Shown here piece after piece: positions 51,131 to 59,601 of a stretch of DNA of 64,000 nt. How positions within the stretch are numbered: position 1 is the stretch's first letter; every line of letters begins with the position of its first letter. The notes below the pieces were generated by a model. That model was not told the origin of the DNA. It saw nothing but the letters and a program-made list of their open reading frames with translations, and did not search any database. This stretch comes from Spirosoma rigui. GTDB lineage: Bacteria; Bacteroidota; Bacteroidia; Cytophagales; Spirosomataceae. A program made the position numbers and the translations under genes. Location of the stretch: positions 1,116,001-1,180,000 of the forward strand of contig NZ_CP020105.1 in assembly GCF_002067135.1 (NCBI RefSeq), written 5' to 3'.

Positions 51131-52282
51131 CTAATGTTTCTCGTTCACTTCACCGATCTTTTTGGCTCGTTTGGGGAGCTGATCGGCAAGATCCTGGAAA
51201 TTTTTGATAGGAGGGCGCGGTTTCTCGGCTTCGCCGATCAGGAACCCGTACGGTTTCAGGGAATCGACAGCGTCGAAAATTACTTTCAGGATGGCGGTCA
51301 TTGGCAGAGCCAGAATCAAACCAGGGAAACCCCATACGTTTTCCCACAAGATCAGGACGATAATGGCCGCCAGTGGATTGATACTGACTTTGGAGCCGAC
51401 AATGTAGGGCGTAATGAAGTTACCTTCTATTGTCTGCACAAACAGAAAAATACCAATGACGCCCAGCGCTTTGAGCGGGTTATCGTCTGTAACGAGGGCA
51501 TAGGCAGCAGGTAGCAATGAACCCAATGAAATGCCGAAATACGGGATCAAAACGAGGCAGGCGCCAAAGAAACCAAAGAAGACAGCGTAATCAATTCCTA
51601 AAATCAGCAAGCCGACGGTCATTAACGTGCCAATGATCAAAATAACCAGCACCAGTCCGGCGAGGTAGTCTTTGACGACCGTGTAAATACCCTGCATCAC
51701 GGCATCTATTTTCGATTTGCGCGTGTCTTCGAAAGCTTTGTAGAAAAACGAACGGAAGAAATCCCGGTAGAGCAGGAAGAAGAAAATAAACAGCAGTACC
51801 AGAAAAACGTCGGTCAGCGTGCTCGTGGTAGCCAGTAACGTTGAGGTTAGGATGGCTCCACCTTCGGCCAGCGCCTGATTGACGTATTTCCTGACTTCCG
51901 ACACCTGCCGTTGCCTGTCGATGTTAAAACGTTCGTCGGCAAACGTTTGCAATTGGTCGAGGTATTTATTGCCCCGCTCAATCAGCTTGGGTATAACTTC
52001 GGCGAAGCTGCTGATTTGAAGCGAAACAGTGTATAAAATGCCCGTAATAACGGCCAGGGTCAAAATCAGGCACATGATAATGGCCAGAATTCTGGGTATT
52101 TTCCAGCTTTCGAGCCGCCGGGCCAACGGGAAAAGTAATACCGCAAACAAAATGGCGAAGACAAGCGGAATAAGCACACCCTGCAGCGTGTGTAAACCAT
52201 AAATGATGATTACCAGCGACAGTAACACGCAGGTTACTCTGGCATAGGAGGGGAGCTGGATTTCCCGAGGTCGTAAGTCCAT
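51131..52282 (-). CDS. AI-2E/YdiK-family transporter
   Basis: A 383-residue membrane protein. Hydrophobic segments fit eight TM helices (about 18-36, 37-54, 66-87, a long extramembrane helical stretch to about 150, then 154-180, 218-243, 244-272, 283-300 and 320-345). The LLYRDFFRSFFYKAF, YLAGLVLVILIIGTLMTVGLLILGIDYAVFFGFFGACLVLIPYFG and NFITPYIVGSKVSINPLAAIIVLI blocks are diagnostic. Family members include autoinducer-2 exporters and Na+/H+ antiporters, so the substrate is open. Divergent from the response-regulator gene. Confidence 0.9.
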   Translation of the reverse strand: MDLRPREIQLPSYARVTCVLLSLVIIIYGLHTLQGVLIPLVFAILFAVLLFPLARRLESWKIPRILAIIMCLILTLAVITGILYTVSLQISSFAEVIPKLIERGNKYLDQLQTFADERFNIDRQRQVSEVRKYVNQALAEGGAILTSTLLATTSTLTDVFLVLLFIFFFLLYRDFFRSFFYKAFEDTRKSKIDAVMQGIYTVVKDYLAGLVLVILIIGTLMTVGLLILGIDYAVFFGFFGACLVLIPYFGISLGSLLPAAYALVTDDNPLKALGVIGIFLFVQTIEGNFITPYIVGSKVSINPLAAIIVLILWENVWGFPGLILALPMTAILKVIFDAVDSLKPYGFLIGEAEKPRPPIKNFQDLADQLPKRAKKIGEVNEKH

Positions 52283-52588
52283 GATGTTGCATTAACTCAC
52301 ATAGGGGCTTAATCGTTATGTTTATAGTAAAATAGCCACTAGTACTATTTACCCAGTGCATGCCCTGCCGTTCCGATCAATAGAATAGCTTACCCGTTCT
52401 GGAAATAGAAGAGGGAAATTAGTTTTGGTAAGATGCTGGTTTTCAGAGAAAAATAAAGACGAATATCCGCTATAGAGCTGTTAAGTTTTTGTTAAGGATA
52501 CGTATCCATGTCATAACGTTGTGGATAAGGAGTGTAACTTCGGGCAGCCAGCCAGTAGGGCAGGCTTTACTCACCAACCTCGCTTCGT
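52283..52588. promoter_or_regulatory. Intergenic region between transporter and response regulator
   Basis: About 306 nt with no convincing gene. It holds the promoters of the divergent AI-2E and response-regulator genes. Visible elements are direct repeats GTTAAG-N5-GTTAAG (52480-52496) and the perfect palindrome GGATACGTATCC (52496-52507), overlapping the second repeat. These could be binding sites for the downstream OmpR-family regulator. Confidence 0.5.
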
Positions 52589-53296
52589 ATGAGTGCTGCA
52601 AAAGCTGCTCAACCATTGCATCGAGTTTTAGTCGTTGATGACGACGCCGACATTGTCGAAATGCTCGAATACAACCTCACCAAAGAAGGCTACGATGTAC
52701 GCACGGCTACTGATGGACGCAAAGCGCTCGAAGTGGCCCGTACCTACCTGCCCGAACTGGTCGTACTTGACATTATGATGCCCCACCTGGATGGGATCGA
52801 AGCCGGTCGTCAGTTGCGGGACATCCCGGAAATGCGCCAGACCTATATTCTGTACCTCACAGCTCGCTCGGAAGAGTACTCGGAGGTGGCAGCGTTCGAC
52901 GTAGGTGCCGATGATTACATTACGAAACCTATCAAGCCCCGCGCCCTGATGAGTCGTATCAATGCTCTGTTCCGGCGGGAAGCCCAGAAGGCCGATCCCG
53001 GTGAGCAGATTACCATTGCCGACCTGAATATCAACCGGAAGAATTACTCCGTCAGCCAGGGCGATAAATCGGTTATTCTGCCCAAGAAGGAGTTTGAACT
53101 GCTGTTCTTTCTGGCCCAGCATCCCAACAAAGTATTCAGCCGCGAAGAGCTGCTGCAAAAGATATGGGGTGCCGATATTTATGTGCTCGAACGTACGGTC
53201 GATGTTCACATCCGTAAACTCCGTGAAAAAATTGGCGATACGCACATCCGCACCCTCAAGGGTGTAGGCTATATGTTTACCGACGCGGCCGAGTAG
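52589..53296 (+). CDS. OmpR/PhoB-family response regulator
   Basis: A 235-residue two-domain regulator. Receiver domain: acidic pocket DDD (17-19), phospho-acceptor Asp61 in VVLDIMMPHLDG, and the conserved Lys in DYITKPIKP. The winged-helix output domain ends with the recognition region VFSREELLQKIWGADIYVLERTVDVHIRKLREKIG. It is paired with a sensor kinase 136 nt downstream. The genes have the PhoB/PhoR or BaeR-like composition, but the stimulus is not evident. Confidence 0.96.
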   Translation: MSAAKAAQPLHRVLVVDDDADIVEMLEYNLTKEGYDVRTATDGRKALEVARTYLPELVVLDIMMPHLDGIEAGRQLRDIPEMRQTYILYLTARSEEYSEVAAFDVGADDYITKPIKPRALMSRINALFRREAQKADPGEQITIADLNINRKNYSVSQGDKSVILPKKEFELLFFLAQHPNKVFSREELLQKIWGADIYVLERTVDVHIRKLREKIGDTHIRTLKGVGYMFTDAAE

Positions 53297-53410
53297 CCGG
53301 GTAGAAAGGTGAAACCGGGCCGCTGGCGCGGAGCGAGTGACTGAAACAGGAGTAAGCCGAGTTCAGTCACTCGCTCCGCGCCAGCGGCCCGGTTTCACCT
53401 TTCCACCCGG
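53297..53410. repeat. Palindrome with 49-nt arms between regulator and kinase genes
   Basis: Left arm 53297-53345 and right arm 53362-53410 are complementary at 48 of 49 positions, separated by 16 nt. The inner ends are GAGTGACTGAA and TTCAGTCACTC. It starts one base after the regulator's stop codon and ends 21 nt before the kinase ATG. It is GC-rich and has no T run, so its transcript would be a very stable hairpin rather than a classical terminator. Confidence 0.9.
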
Positions 53411-53431
53411 TTAGTTTTCTATCTTTACATC

Positions 53432-54469
53432 ATGTCCCTGAGTCCCCGTATTATTGCGCTGTTGCTGGCGTGTCTGATTTCGGCACTTACCGTCGTTTTT
53501 CTGACATTTGTCGAGGGTGTTACCAACACGATGTTGTTCGTGGTTGGCCTTTCATCTTTTGTTGTCTCCTTTTTCCTCGTCCTGTATGCCATTGAACTGC
53601 TGGTATTTCGTGAGGTAAACAAGATGTACAAGACGATCCACAAACTGAAGATCCGCGACTTCACGATTTCCCGCAAAACGATTATCAAAAACACGAATCC
53701 GTTCAAGAAACTGAACGATGAAATTTTCGTGTATGTCGCCAAGAAACAGAAGGAGATCGACGAACTGAAACGGCTGGAGCAATTCCGGCGCGAGTTTCTG
53801 GCCGATGTATCACACGAGTTGAAAACGCCAATTTTTGCCGCTCAGGGCTTTATTCATACGCTCATTGATGGCGCTGTCGATGATGAAAAGGTGCGTGATA
53901 AATTTTTGTCTAAAGCCGCTAAAAGCCTCGATGGTCTCGACGCGCTGGTGAAGGACCTGGTAGCCCTTTCCCAGCTGGAAACCGGCGAAGTAAAAATGAA
54001 CTTCGTTCGGGTCGATTTACGGCACGTAACGCAGGAAATTTTCGAGCAACTGGAAAAGATCGCGCATACCAAACACATCTCGCTCGAATTCAAAGCGACC
54101 CACGCTGGCTCCATCTGGGCAAAAGCAGACCCGCAGCGTATTACGCAGGTTATGACGAACCTGATCGAAAACGCGGTGAAGTACGGTAATGAGAACGGTC
54201 GTGTGGTGGTGTCGTTGGAGGAGGACAAAAAACAGGTAGTCGTATCCGTCCGGGATGATGGTCCCGGCATTCCGCCGGAACACCTGAGCCGAATATTTGA
54301 ACGGTTTTACCGGGTTGAGAAGAGCCGGTCCAAAGACCGGGGCGGTACCGGTCTGGGCCTGGCTATCGTCAAGCATATTCTCAACGCCCACAAGGCCAAA
54401 ATTACCGTTATGAGCAAGCTGGAGAAGGGAACAACCTTCCGCTTCAAACTGGAAAGGATGGATCAATAA
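53432..54469 (+). CDS. Sensor histidine kinase (PhoR-like)
   Basis: A 345-residue kinase. Two N-terminal TM helices (about 5-26 and 35-57) enclose almost no periplasmic domain. A cytosolic segment then leads to the phospho-acceptor FLADVSHELKTPI (His about 127). The ATPase domain has the N box LIENAVKYG, G1 VRDDGPGIPPEHLSRIFERFYR and G2 GGTGLGLAIVKHIL. The lack of a sensor loop suggests membrane or partner-protein sensing. A TATCTTTA box (53420-53427) sits 5 nt before the ATG and may give a nearly leaderless message (weak). Confidence 0.95.
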   Translation: MSLSPRIIALLLACLISALTVVFLTFVEGVTNTMLFVVGLSSFVVSFFLVLYAIELLVFREVNKMYKTIHKLKIRDFTISRKTIIKNTNPFKKLNDEIFVYVAKKQKEIDELKRLEQFRREFLADVSHELKTPIFAAQGFIHTLIDGAVDDEKVRDKFLSKAAKSLDGLDALVKDLVALSQLETGEVKMNFVRVDLRHVTQEIFEQLEKIAHTKHISLEFKATHAGSIWAKADPQRITQVMTNLIENAVKYGNENGRVVVSLEEDKKQVVVSVRDDGPGIPPEHLSRIFERFYRVEKSRSKDRGGTGLGLAIVKHILNAHKAKITVMSKLEKGTTFRFKLERMDQ

Positions 54470-54496
54470 CCGACTGTTTTTGACTGCTCCAGCCGC

Positions 54497-55759
54497 TTAT
54501 ATGATTCGTTTGAGCGCGAAACTGGCAATGACGATCTGCCCGCTGCGCCGAACCAGGAGCGACACTTCCTTGCCTTCTCCCTTCTGAAGGACTTTGTAGA
54601 TATCGCTGATCGACAGTTCGTTGACAGAGCTGTTGTTGATAAACAGGAGTTCGTCCCCTTCTTTCAGACCAGCCATGTCGGCGGGCGACCCGTCAATGAT
54701 CTTATCGACGTAGTAAGTACGGTAACGATCCCCTTTGGCCCGTAGCTCCATACCACTCATGTCGTGCTCGAAGCCCTCCCGCATCAGCCGTTTAATGGGC
54801 TTCATGACAACGTAGCGGTCGGGGTAATTGAATGTGACATTGAACCGGCGCAGGAGTTCGCAGCCTACATTACCCTGCCGCTCAGGCATGTCAATTAATT
54901 TCATTCCAAATGAAGTACTGTCGGGGAACGAAGCCAGGATGTTATCCAGCTCATACCGGCCAAAACGTACTTTCTGAATCCGGCCCATGCTGCCGTTGAT
55001 GACCCCGTTGAGACCCCGGCCCAGCTGCGCCCGGATAATTTTGACGGGGAGTGGCATTGAAGCCGTACTACGCGACCGGTCGAGCAGCAGGGCGTGACCA
55101 GCACCCGTATCGAGTACCACCCGCAACGGCAGCGACTTTTCGCCGTCAAACACCGACAGAGCATCGGTATAGGCTTTGGTATCCTGGATGGTGATGGGGT
55201 AGCGGTCACCTTTCCGCTTTTTGTAATGGTATTTTTTGGGGTCCATCAGCGTGATTTCCCGACGTTGGAAATCGACATTCACCACAAAATTGGCGAAGAT
55301 CTCGTAGCCGAAAATACCATGCACAGGGGTTCCTACATACTCCGACAGTTTGAGGATATCTTCGTCCAGAATGACCAGATTATGGTGCGATGCTTTGAGC
55401 CCGCCCAGGCTCAGACGGTTGTCGATAGCTACCGACGCGGTTAAGCTGCCGCCCTCACCGGCACCTGCCAGTTTGATCTTGCGCGTCAGGCGCAGGGGTT
55501 GCTGGCGGAAGGCCGAGGGATCGGTGATGATGGTGTTGCTGACACCCGTATCCAGAATAAACTGCAATGTATCTGACTCATTGACCCGAACCGGAACAAT
55601 GATTAGGTTGGAATGGAGCTGGAACGGAATTCGGGTCCAACTGCGGTTCCCGGCGATGAAAAAGCCGTAACGATCCTTATCCGGCGTCCGGAGGTTGTCA
55701 TCGCCCCGTGCGGCCAGGCCGGTGCATACAAGCACGACGAGTAGAACCAGCGTTTTCAT
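54497..55759 (-). CDS. Exported aspartyl protease-like protein with PDZ domain
   Basis: A 420-residue protein with a signal peptide (MKTLVLLVVLVCTGLAARG). Two aspartyl-protease-type motifs, FILDTGVSNTII (Asp70) and VVLDTGAGHALL (Asp217), lie in two related halves, so one chain can make a bilobal, pepsin-like or double retropepsin-like active site. The C-terminal 90 residues form a PDZ domain, with SPADMAGLKEGDELLFINN. Bacteroidota carry many such proteins with unclear substrates. Not adjacent to an obvious partner; convergent with the sensor kinase. Confidence 0.85.
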   Translation of the reverse strand: MKTLVLLVVLVCTGLAARGDDNLRTPDKDRYGFFIAGNRSWTRIPFQLHSNLIIVPVRVNESDTLQFILDTGVSNTIITDPSAFRQQPLRLTRKIKLAGAGEGGSLTASVAIDNRLSLGGLKASHHNLVILDEDILKLSEYVGTPVHGIFGYEIFANFVVNVDFQRREITLMDPKKYHYKKRKGDRYPITIQDTKAYTDALSVFDGEKSLPLRVVLDTGAGHALLLDRSRSTASMPLPVKIIRAQLGRGLNGVINGSMGRIQKVRFGRYELDNILASFPDSTSFGMKLIDMPERQGNVGCELLRRFNVTFNYPDRYVVMKPIKRLMREGFEHDMSGMELRAKGDRYRTYYVDKIIDGSPADMAGLKEGDELLFINNSSVNELSISDIYKVLQKGEGKEVSLLVRRSGQIVIASFALKRII

Positions 55760-55994
55760 AGTAGTTGTTTACAGCATTGAAATTACGCATTTTTTTATCC
55801 GAATAACACAAAACCAAGCGAACAAGTTTGTCCTGTGTATAAACGGTTTAGATAGGATAAGGGTAGTGAGGAGGGATTTAGGGGAGAGCGAATTATTCCA
55901 TTCCGTCGAAAAGACCTAATTTCGCCCATAGATGAGGGTTTTACTCGTTTGCAAAATTCTTTCGAACTGATTTTGAACCGATTATTAATTTGCC

Positions 55995-56756
55995 ATGCGT
56001 AAAAAAATTGTTGCCGGTAACTGGAAAATGAACAAGACAGCCGAGGAAGCCAAGGCGCTGCTATCGGAAGTTGTCAACATGATTAAGGACGAAGTCACGA
56101 GCGATGTTGAGGTGGTGCTGTGTCCTCCTGCACTATACCTGACCACTTTCAGACAGTACGTGACGGCGGGCGGCAAAATTTCGCTTGGTGCACAGAATTG
56201 CCACGAGAAAGCGTCGGGTGCCTACACGGGCGAAATCTCGGCACCAATGCTCAAATCAATCGGTGTTGACTATGTCATTCTGGGACACAGCGAGCGCCGG
56301 CAGTATTTTGGCGAAACCAACGCGCAACTGGCGGAGAAAGTAAACATCGCGCTCGAAAATGGCTTGACGCCTATCTTCTGCTGCGGTGAGTCGCGGGAGC
56401 TGCGGGAAAATGGGGATTATGATGCTTTCGTAAAAAATCAGCTGACCGAAAGCCTGTTCCACCTGTCGGCAGAATCATTTGGCAAGGTTGTTATTGCTTA
56501 TGAGCCAATCTGGGCTATTGGTACGGGTTTGACGGCTTCATCGGGTCAGGCGCAGGATATGCACTTCGAACTGCGTCGGCACATTGCTGATCAGTACGGT
56601 GATGCCATAGCGCAGGATACAAGTATTTTATACGGCGGTAGCGCCAACGAAAAGAACGCGGCCGAACTGTTCGCGCAGCCCGACGTTGACGGTGGCCTGA
56701 TTGGTGGTGCCTCGCTCAAATCGCGCGAGTTCACAATCGTCGTAAAAGCCGCTTAA
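55995..56756 (+). CDS. tpiA: Triosephosphate isomerase
   Basis: A 253-residue TIM barrel of glycolysis interconverting DHAP and glyceraldehyde 3-phosphate. The active-site Lys11 is in GNWKMNK, His in LGHSERRQYFGE, the catalytic Glu in YEPIWAIGTG, and the phosphate loops are SILYGGSANEKN and GGLIGGASL. Length and all motifs are standard. It is followed by a strong GC-rich hairpin. Confidence 0.98.
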   Translation: MRKKIVAGNWKMNKTAEEAKALLSEVVNMIKDEVTSDVEVVLCPPALYLTTFRQYVTAGGKISLGAQNCHEKASGAYTGEISAPMLKSIGVDYVILGHSERRQYFGETNAQLAEKVNIALENGLTPIFCCGESRELRENGDYDAFVKNQLTESLFHLSAESFGKVVIAYEPIWAIGTGLTASSGQAQDMHFELRRHIADQYGDAIAQDTSILYGGSANEKNAAELFAQPDVDGGLIGGASLKSREFTIVVKAA

Positions 56757-56760
56757 CACG

Positions 56761-56834
56761 TGTAGAGCCGCCTTTGGGGTCGGCGTCGTGATACGTAACC
56801 TTCATACACGCCGACCCGCAGGGGCGGCTCTACA
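56761..56834. repeat. Long two-part hairpin after tpiA reaching the cupin start codon
   Basis: TGTAGAGCCGCC (56761-56772) pairs with GGCGGCTCTACA (56823-56834), and an inner stem GGGTCGGCGT (56777-56786) pairs with ACGCCGACCC (56808-56817). It begins 4 nt after tpiA. The right arm's last base is the A of the cupin gene ATG. It resembles dispersed TGTAGAG...CTCTACA hairpins of Bacteroidota. Confidence 0.8.
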
Positions 56835-57370
56835 TGGATACCGCTCCGTATTATATCCAGTCGCTCAGGCTACAGCCTCACCCGGAGGGCGGCTACTTCG
56901 CCGAAACCTACCGCTCGGCCGAAGAGATCGGTCAGGATGCCCTGCCCGGCCGTTTCGGTGGTGCGCGTTCATTTGGGACCGCTATTTACTTTCTGCTCGA
57001 ACACCACAATATCTCCGCGCTGCATCGTATCCAGTCCGATGAAATCTGGCATTTCTACGCGGGTGGCGCGCTGGAGATTTTTATGATTACCCCAACCGGC
57101 GAGTTGACGGTTGTCCGGCTGGGGCGTAATCCCGAAAAGGGGGAAGTCTTTCAGGCAGTCGTTCCGGCGGGTTGCTGGTTCGGCTCTGCTCCCGCAGCGG
57201 GTGTCGACTTCTCGCTGGTTGGCTGTACCGTAGCACCGGGCTTCGACTTTGCCGATTTCGAAATGGCCGACCGAGACAAACTGGTAGCTGAGTTTCCAGC
57301 CCACAGAGAAGTAATTGACAGGCTATCTTACTTACCCGGAACACACCAAACAAAACGATCTTACTCGTAG
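56834..57370 (+). CDS. DUF985 cupin-like protein
   Basis: A 178-residue single-domain cupin: YYIQSLRLQPHPEGGYFAETYRS at the N-terminus, FGTAIYFLLEHHNISALHRIQSDEIWHFYAGGALEIFM in the core and VVPAGCWFGS and SLVGCTVAPGFDFADFEMAD after, all typical of DUF985. The function of the family is not established. The ATG at 56834 abuts a strong hairpin, so translation may be limited by RNA structure; the family's usual start falls close to this codon, so I keep it. Confidence 0.85.
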   Translation: MDTAPYYIQSLRLQPHPEGGYFAETYRSAEEIGQDALPGRFGGARSFGTAIYFLLEHHNISALHRIQSDEIWHFYAGGALEIFMITPTGELTVVRLGRNPEKGEVFQAVVPAGCWFGSAPAAGVDFSLVGCTVAPGFDFADFEMADRDKLVAEFPAHREVIDRLSYLPGTHQTKRSYS

Positions 57371-57386
57371 AAACCAACGCTATCGC

Positions 57387-58325
57387 ATGAAAGTCAGTTA
57401 TGTATTGATTTGTCTTTTCCTGAGTCTCTTGTCAGGTACGAGCCAGGGGCAGGAGCCGTTAACGTCCAGTTCTTTGGAAGGCCGGTGGGATATGGTCGTA
57501 GACATGGCTGGTAAACAGTCGCCGGGCTGGCTGGAAGTAAGGCATTCCGGCAATCACACCCTCGTCGGGCGGGTGATGTTCCTGTTCGGTAGTGCCCGAC
57601 CCATTGCAAAAATCAACTACACCAACGGAACGTTCGATTTCTCGGTCCCTCCCCAATGGGATAAGGGTGATACTGACCTTCAGTTTAAAGGAACCATCAG
57701 TGCCGGTTCCCTGACCGGAACCGTTACCTACGTCGACAATAAAGTGTACACGTGGACAGCCAGTAAAGCGCCATCCCTCCGGCGAAACAAAGCTCCTCAG
57801 TGGGGTAGTCCGCTGCCGCTGTTCAACGGAAAAGATAGTAAGAGCTGGCATACAACCGGGCCAAATCAATGGGTTGTTGAGGCTGGTGTATTGAAAAGCC
57901 CAAAACCGGGTGCCAATCTGATTACCAATCAGGTATTCACTGATTTTAAATTACACGCCGAGTTCCGTTACCCCAAAGGAGGGAATAGTGGCATATACCT
58001 TCGGGGACGCTACGAAGTGCAGTTAACTGACAGCAAAGGACTCGAGCCACTCGATGACCAGTTCGGCGGGGTTTATGGCCTCCTCGCTCCCAATGAAATG
58101 GCTGCCAAAGCTGCGGGCGAATGGCAGTCTATCGACATTACGCTCATTGGACGCAGAGTAACGATCGTAGCGAATGGCATTCCCATAATCATCGATCAGG
58201 TAATCCCTGGTATTACGGGTGGTGCACTGGATAGCCGGGAAGGAGAACCTGGCCCTATCATGCTACAGGGTGACCACGAGGCTATCGAATTTCGAAACAT
58301 CTCGATCATTCCGGTTAAACAATAG
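57387..58325 (+). CDS. Exported DUF1080 (3-keto-disaccharide hydrolase-like) protein
   Basis: A 312-residue protein with a signal peptide (MKVSYVLICLFLSLLSGTSQGQ). The first half is a beta domain not recognised with confidence. The second, from LFNGKDSKSWHTTG onward, is a DUF1080 concanavalin-like domain with DFKLHAEFRYPKGGNSGIYLRGRYEVQLTDS and the closing IEFRNISIIPV. Some DUF1080 proteins hydrolyse 3-keto-glycosides. The ATG at 57387 starts the signal peptide; the frame continues upstream into the cupin gene. A large hairpin follows. Confidence 0.85.
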   Translation: MKVSYVLICLFLSLLSGTSQGQEPLTSSSLEGRWDMVVDMAGKQSPGWLEVRHSGNHTLVGRVMFLFGSARPIAKINYTNGTFDFSVPPQWDKGDTDLQFKGTISAGSLTGTVTYVDNKVYTWTASKAPSLRRNKAPQWGSPLPLFNGKDSKSWHTTGPNQWVVEAGVLKSPKPGANLITNQVFTDFKLHAEFRYPKGGNSGIYLRGRYEVQLTDSKGLEPLDDQFGGVYGLLAPNEMAAKAAGEWQSIDITLIGRRVTIVANGIPIIIDQVIPGITGGALDSREGEPGPIMLQGDHEAIEFRNISIIPVKQ

Positions 58326-58340
58326 CGGATTAAGCCCTTC

Positions 58341-58408
58341 TGATACGCAAATGGGATACCAGCCCGGCAGTGATGCCTCTCCAGCTGGTATCCCATTTAC
58401 GTGTATCA
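58341..58408. terminator. Long hairpin after the DUF1080 gene
   Basis: AAATGGGATACCAG (58349-58362) pairs with CTGGTATCCCATTT (58385-58398), with outer TGATAC/GTATCA continuing the stem. It lies 16 nt past the stop codon. No strong T run follows, so its termination strength is uncertain. Confidence 0.65.
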
Positions 58409-58521
58409 ATCAGGGAAGTAGAACCGGTGTCCATTACTCCGCTGTTCCACTAACTGTTTTCGGAAAACATGCGCTGTTGATCTCTCGGCTGTAAGCTTTC
58501 CGGTGTAAAATTCGGCTCTCC

Positions 58522-59601
58522 CTACCGGAAGCTCACGTTCCCAAACTTCGAGACAACCCGAACCTTTGTACCCGTCCCGCGGCCAATTTTACCTACATAC
58601 TGCTTAGTCAGTCGTGGGCCTCGGCTGTTTTCCGTTTTATCGTCGGGATTGGTCGTTAAGTGAAAAGCCGGACCAGATAGGTAGTTGAAGTTTCCATAGG
58701 ATACCGTCACGTCGAAATCCGAGTCTGCGTTGTTGTCCATCGGTATGGCAACGGATGAATACGAAGCCTGAATGTCGAGGTTGTCGGCGGTTTTGGGCAT
58801 TTGCTCGATGCGGAATCCGCCCGAGAAGCTAAGCTTAATGCGCCCGGACTCACGAAGTGTTCCGATGGTAGCGCCGGAGTAGTCAATGTCGGCGTTGAGC
58901 CGCCCTACTTCACCGATACGTAGCTTGCCGAACTTATTCACCAGCGTTAGAACATTGACCCGGTCCAGATCAAGTCCGCCGTAAGCAATATCCAGTTTCC
59001 CCTGGTCCAGCGTGCGGATGGTGGCCTGACCGTAGGCGACGTCGATGTCATTGACGCGGTTCGCCAGATCGTCGGCGTTGAAGTTGCCGTATCGGTTATG
59101 CACCGTCAGTGGCGCGTAGAAAGCCGGGATGTTGGTGTTGCCAAACCGGTTACGTACGGTTAACGCGTTCTGACGCGGCATTGAGACGGCGTAGTCGATT
59201 CGGACATTGTTCCGCTCTTTGCCGTTTTTCCAGTTGCCTACGTTCCAGTTCGACGTACTGCTCTGGCTGAAGTTCGTGCGAATGACGATTTGGTTGCCGG
59301 TCCGTTTTTCGTCGATGTCGACCGCATCCATAAACCGCTGGGCGCGTTCCTCCGAGTCTGAATTGGCCGAAATGGTGATTTGCACCCGGATTTCTTTCTT
59401 ATCCCAAAGGGCAACCGTTACCTGACCGAATTGATTGTCGACCGTGAGGGCGTCGCTGGCGTCTACGTCAAACAACTTGATAATCGTTTTCTTCTTCTCA
59501 ACGTTACCTGCAACAACGGGGTCCTCACCCCCGATAGTGGGGTCTTTGGCCCAGGTCAGCAATGGCAACGCACACAGTACTAGGCTATACAGGATTTTCA
59601 T
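58522..59601 (-). CDS. DUF4097-like exported beta-repeat protein
   Basis: A 359-residue exported protein (MKILYSLVLCALPLLTWAK). The mature part is a solenoid of repeated strands: LTVDNQFGQVTV, LTVRNRFGNTNI, LTVHNRYGNFNA, IDVAYGQATI, LTLVNKFGKLRI, ADIDYSGATI, KVRVVSKFGNVSF. This is the putative-adhesin/DUF4097 pattern. Function unknown; such proteins are often controlled by or linked to ECF systems. It overlaps the anti-sigma-like gene by 17 nt and is probably the third gene of that operon. Confidence 0.8.
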   Translation of the reverse strand: MKILYSLVLCALPLLTWAKDPTIGGEDPVVAGNVEKKKTIIKLFDVDASDALTVDNQFGQVTVALWDKKEIRVQITISANSDSEERAQRFMDAVDIDEKRTGNQIVIRTNFSQSSTSNWNVGNWKNGKERNNVRIDYAVSMPRQNALTVRNRFGNTNIPAFYAPLTVHNRYGNFNADDLANRVNDIDVAYGQATIRTLDQGKLDIAYGGLDLDRVNVLTLVNKFGKLRIGEVGRLNADIDYSGATIGTLRESGRIKLSFSGGFRIEQMPKTADNLDIQASYSSVAIPMDNNADSDFDVTVSYGNFNYLSGPAFHLTTNPDDKTENSRGPRLTKQYVGKIGRGTGTKVRVVSKFGNVSFR

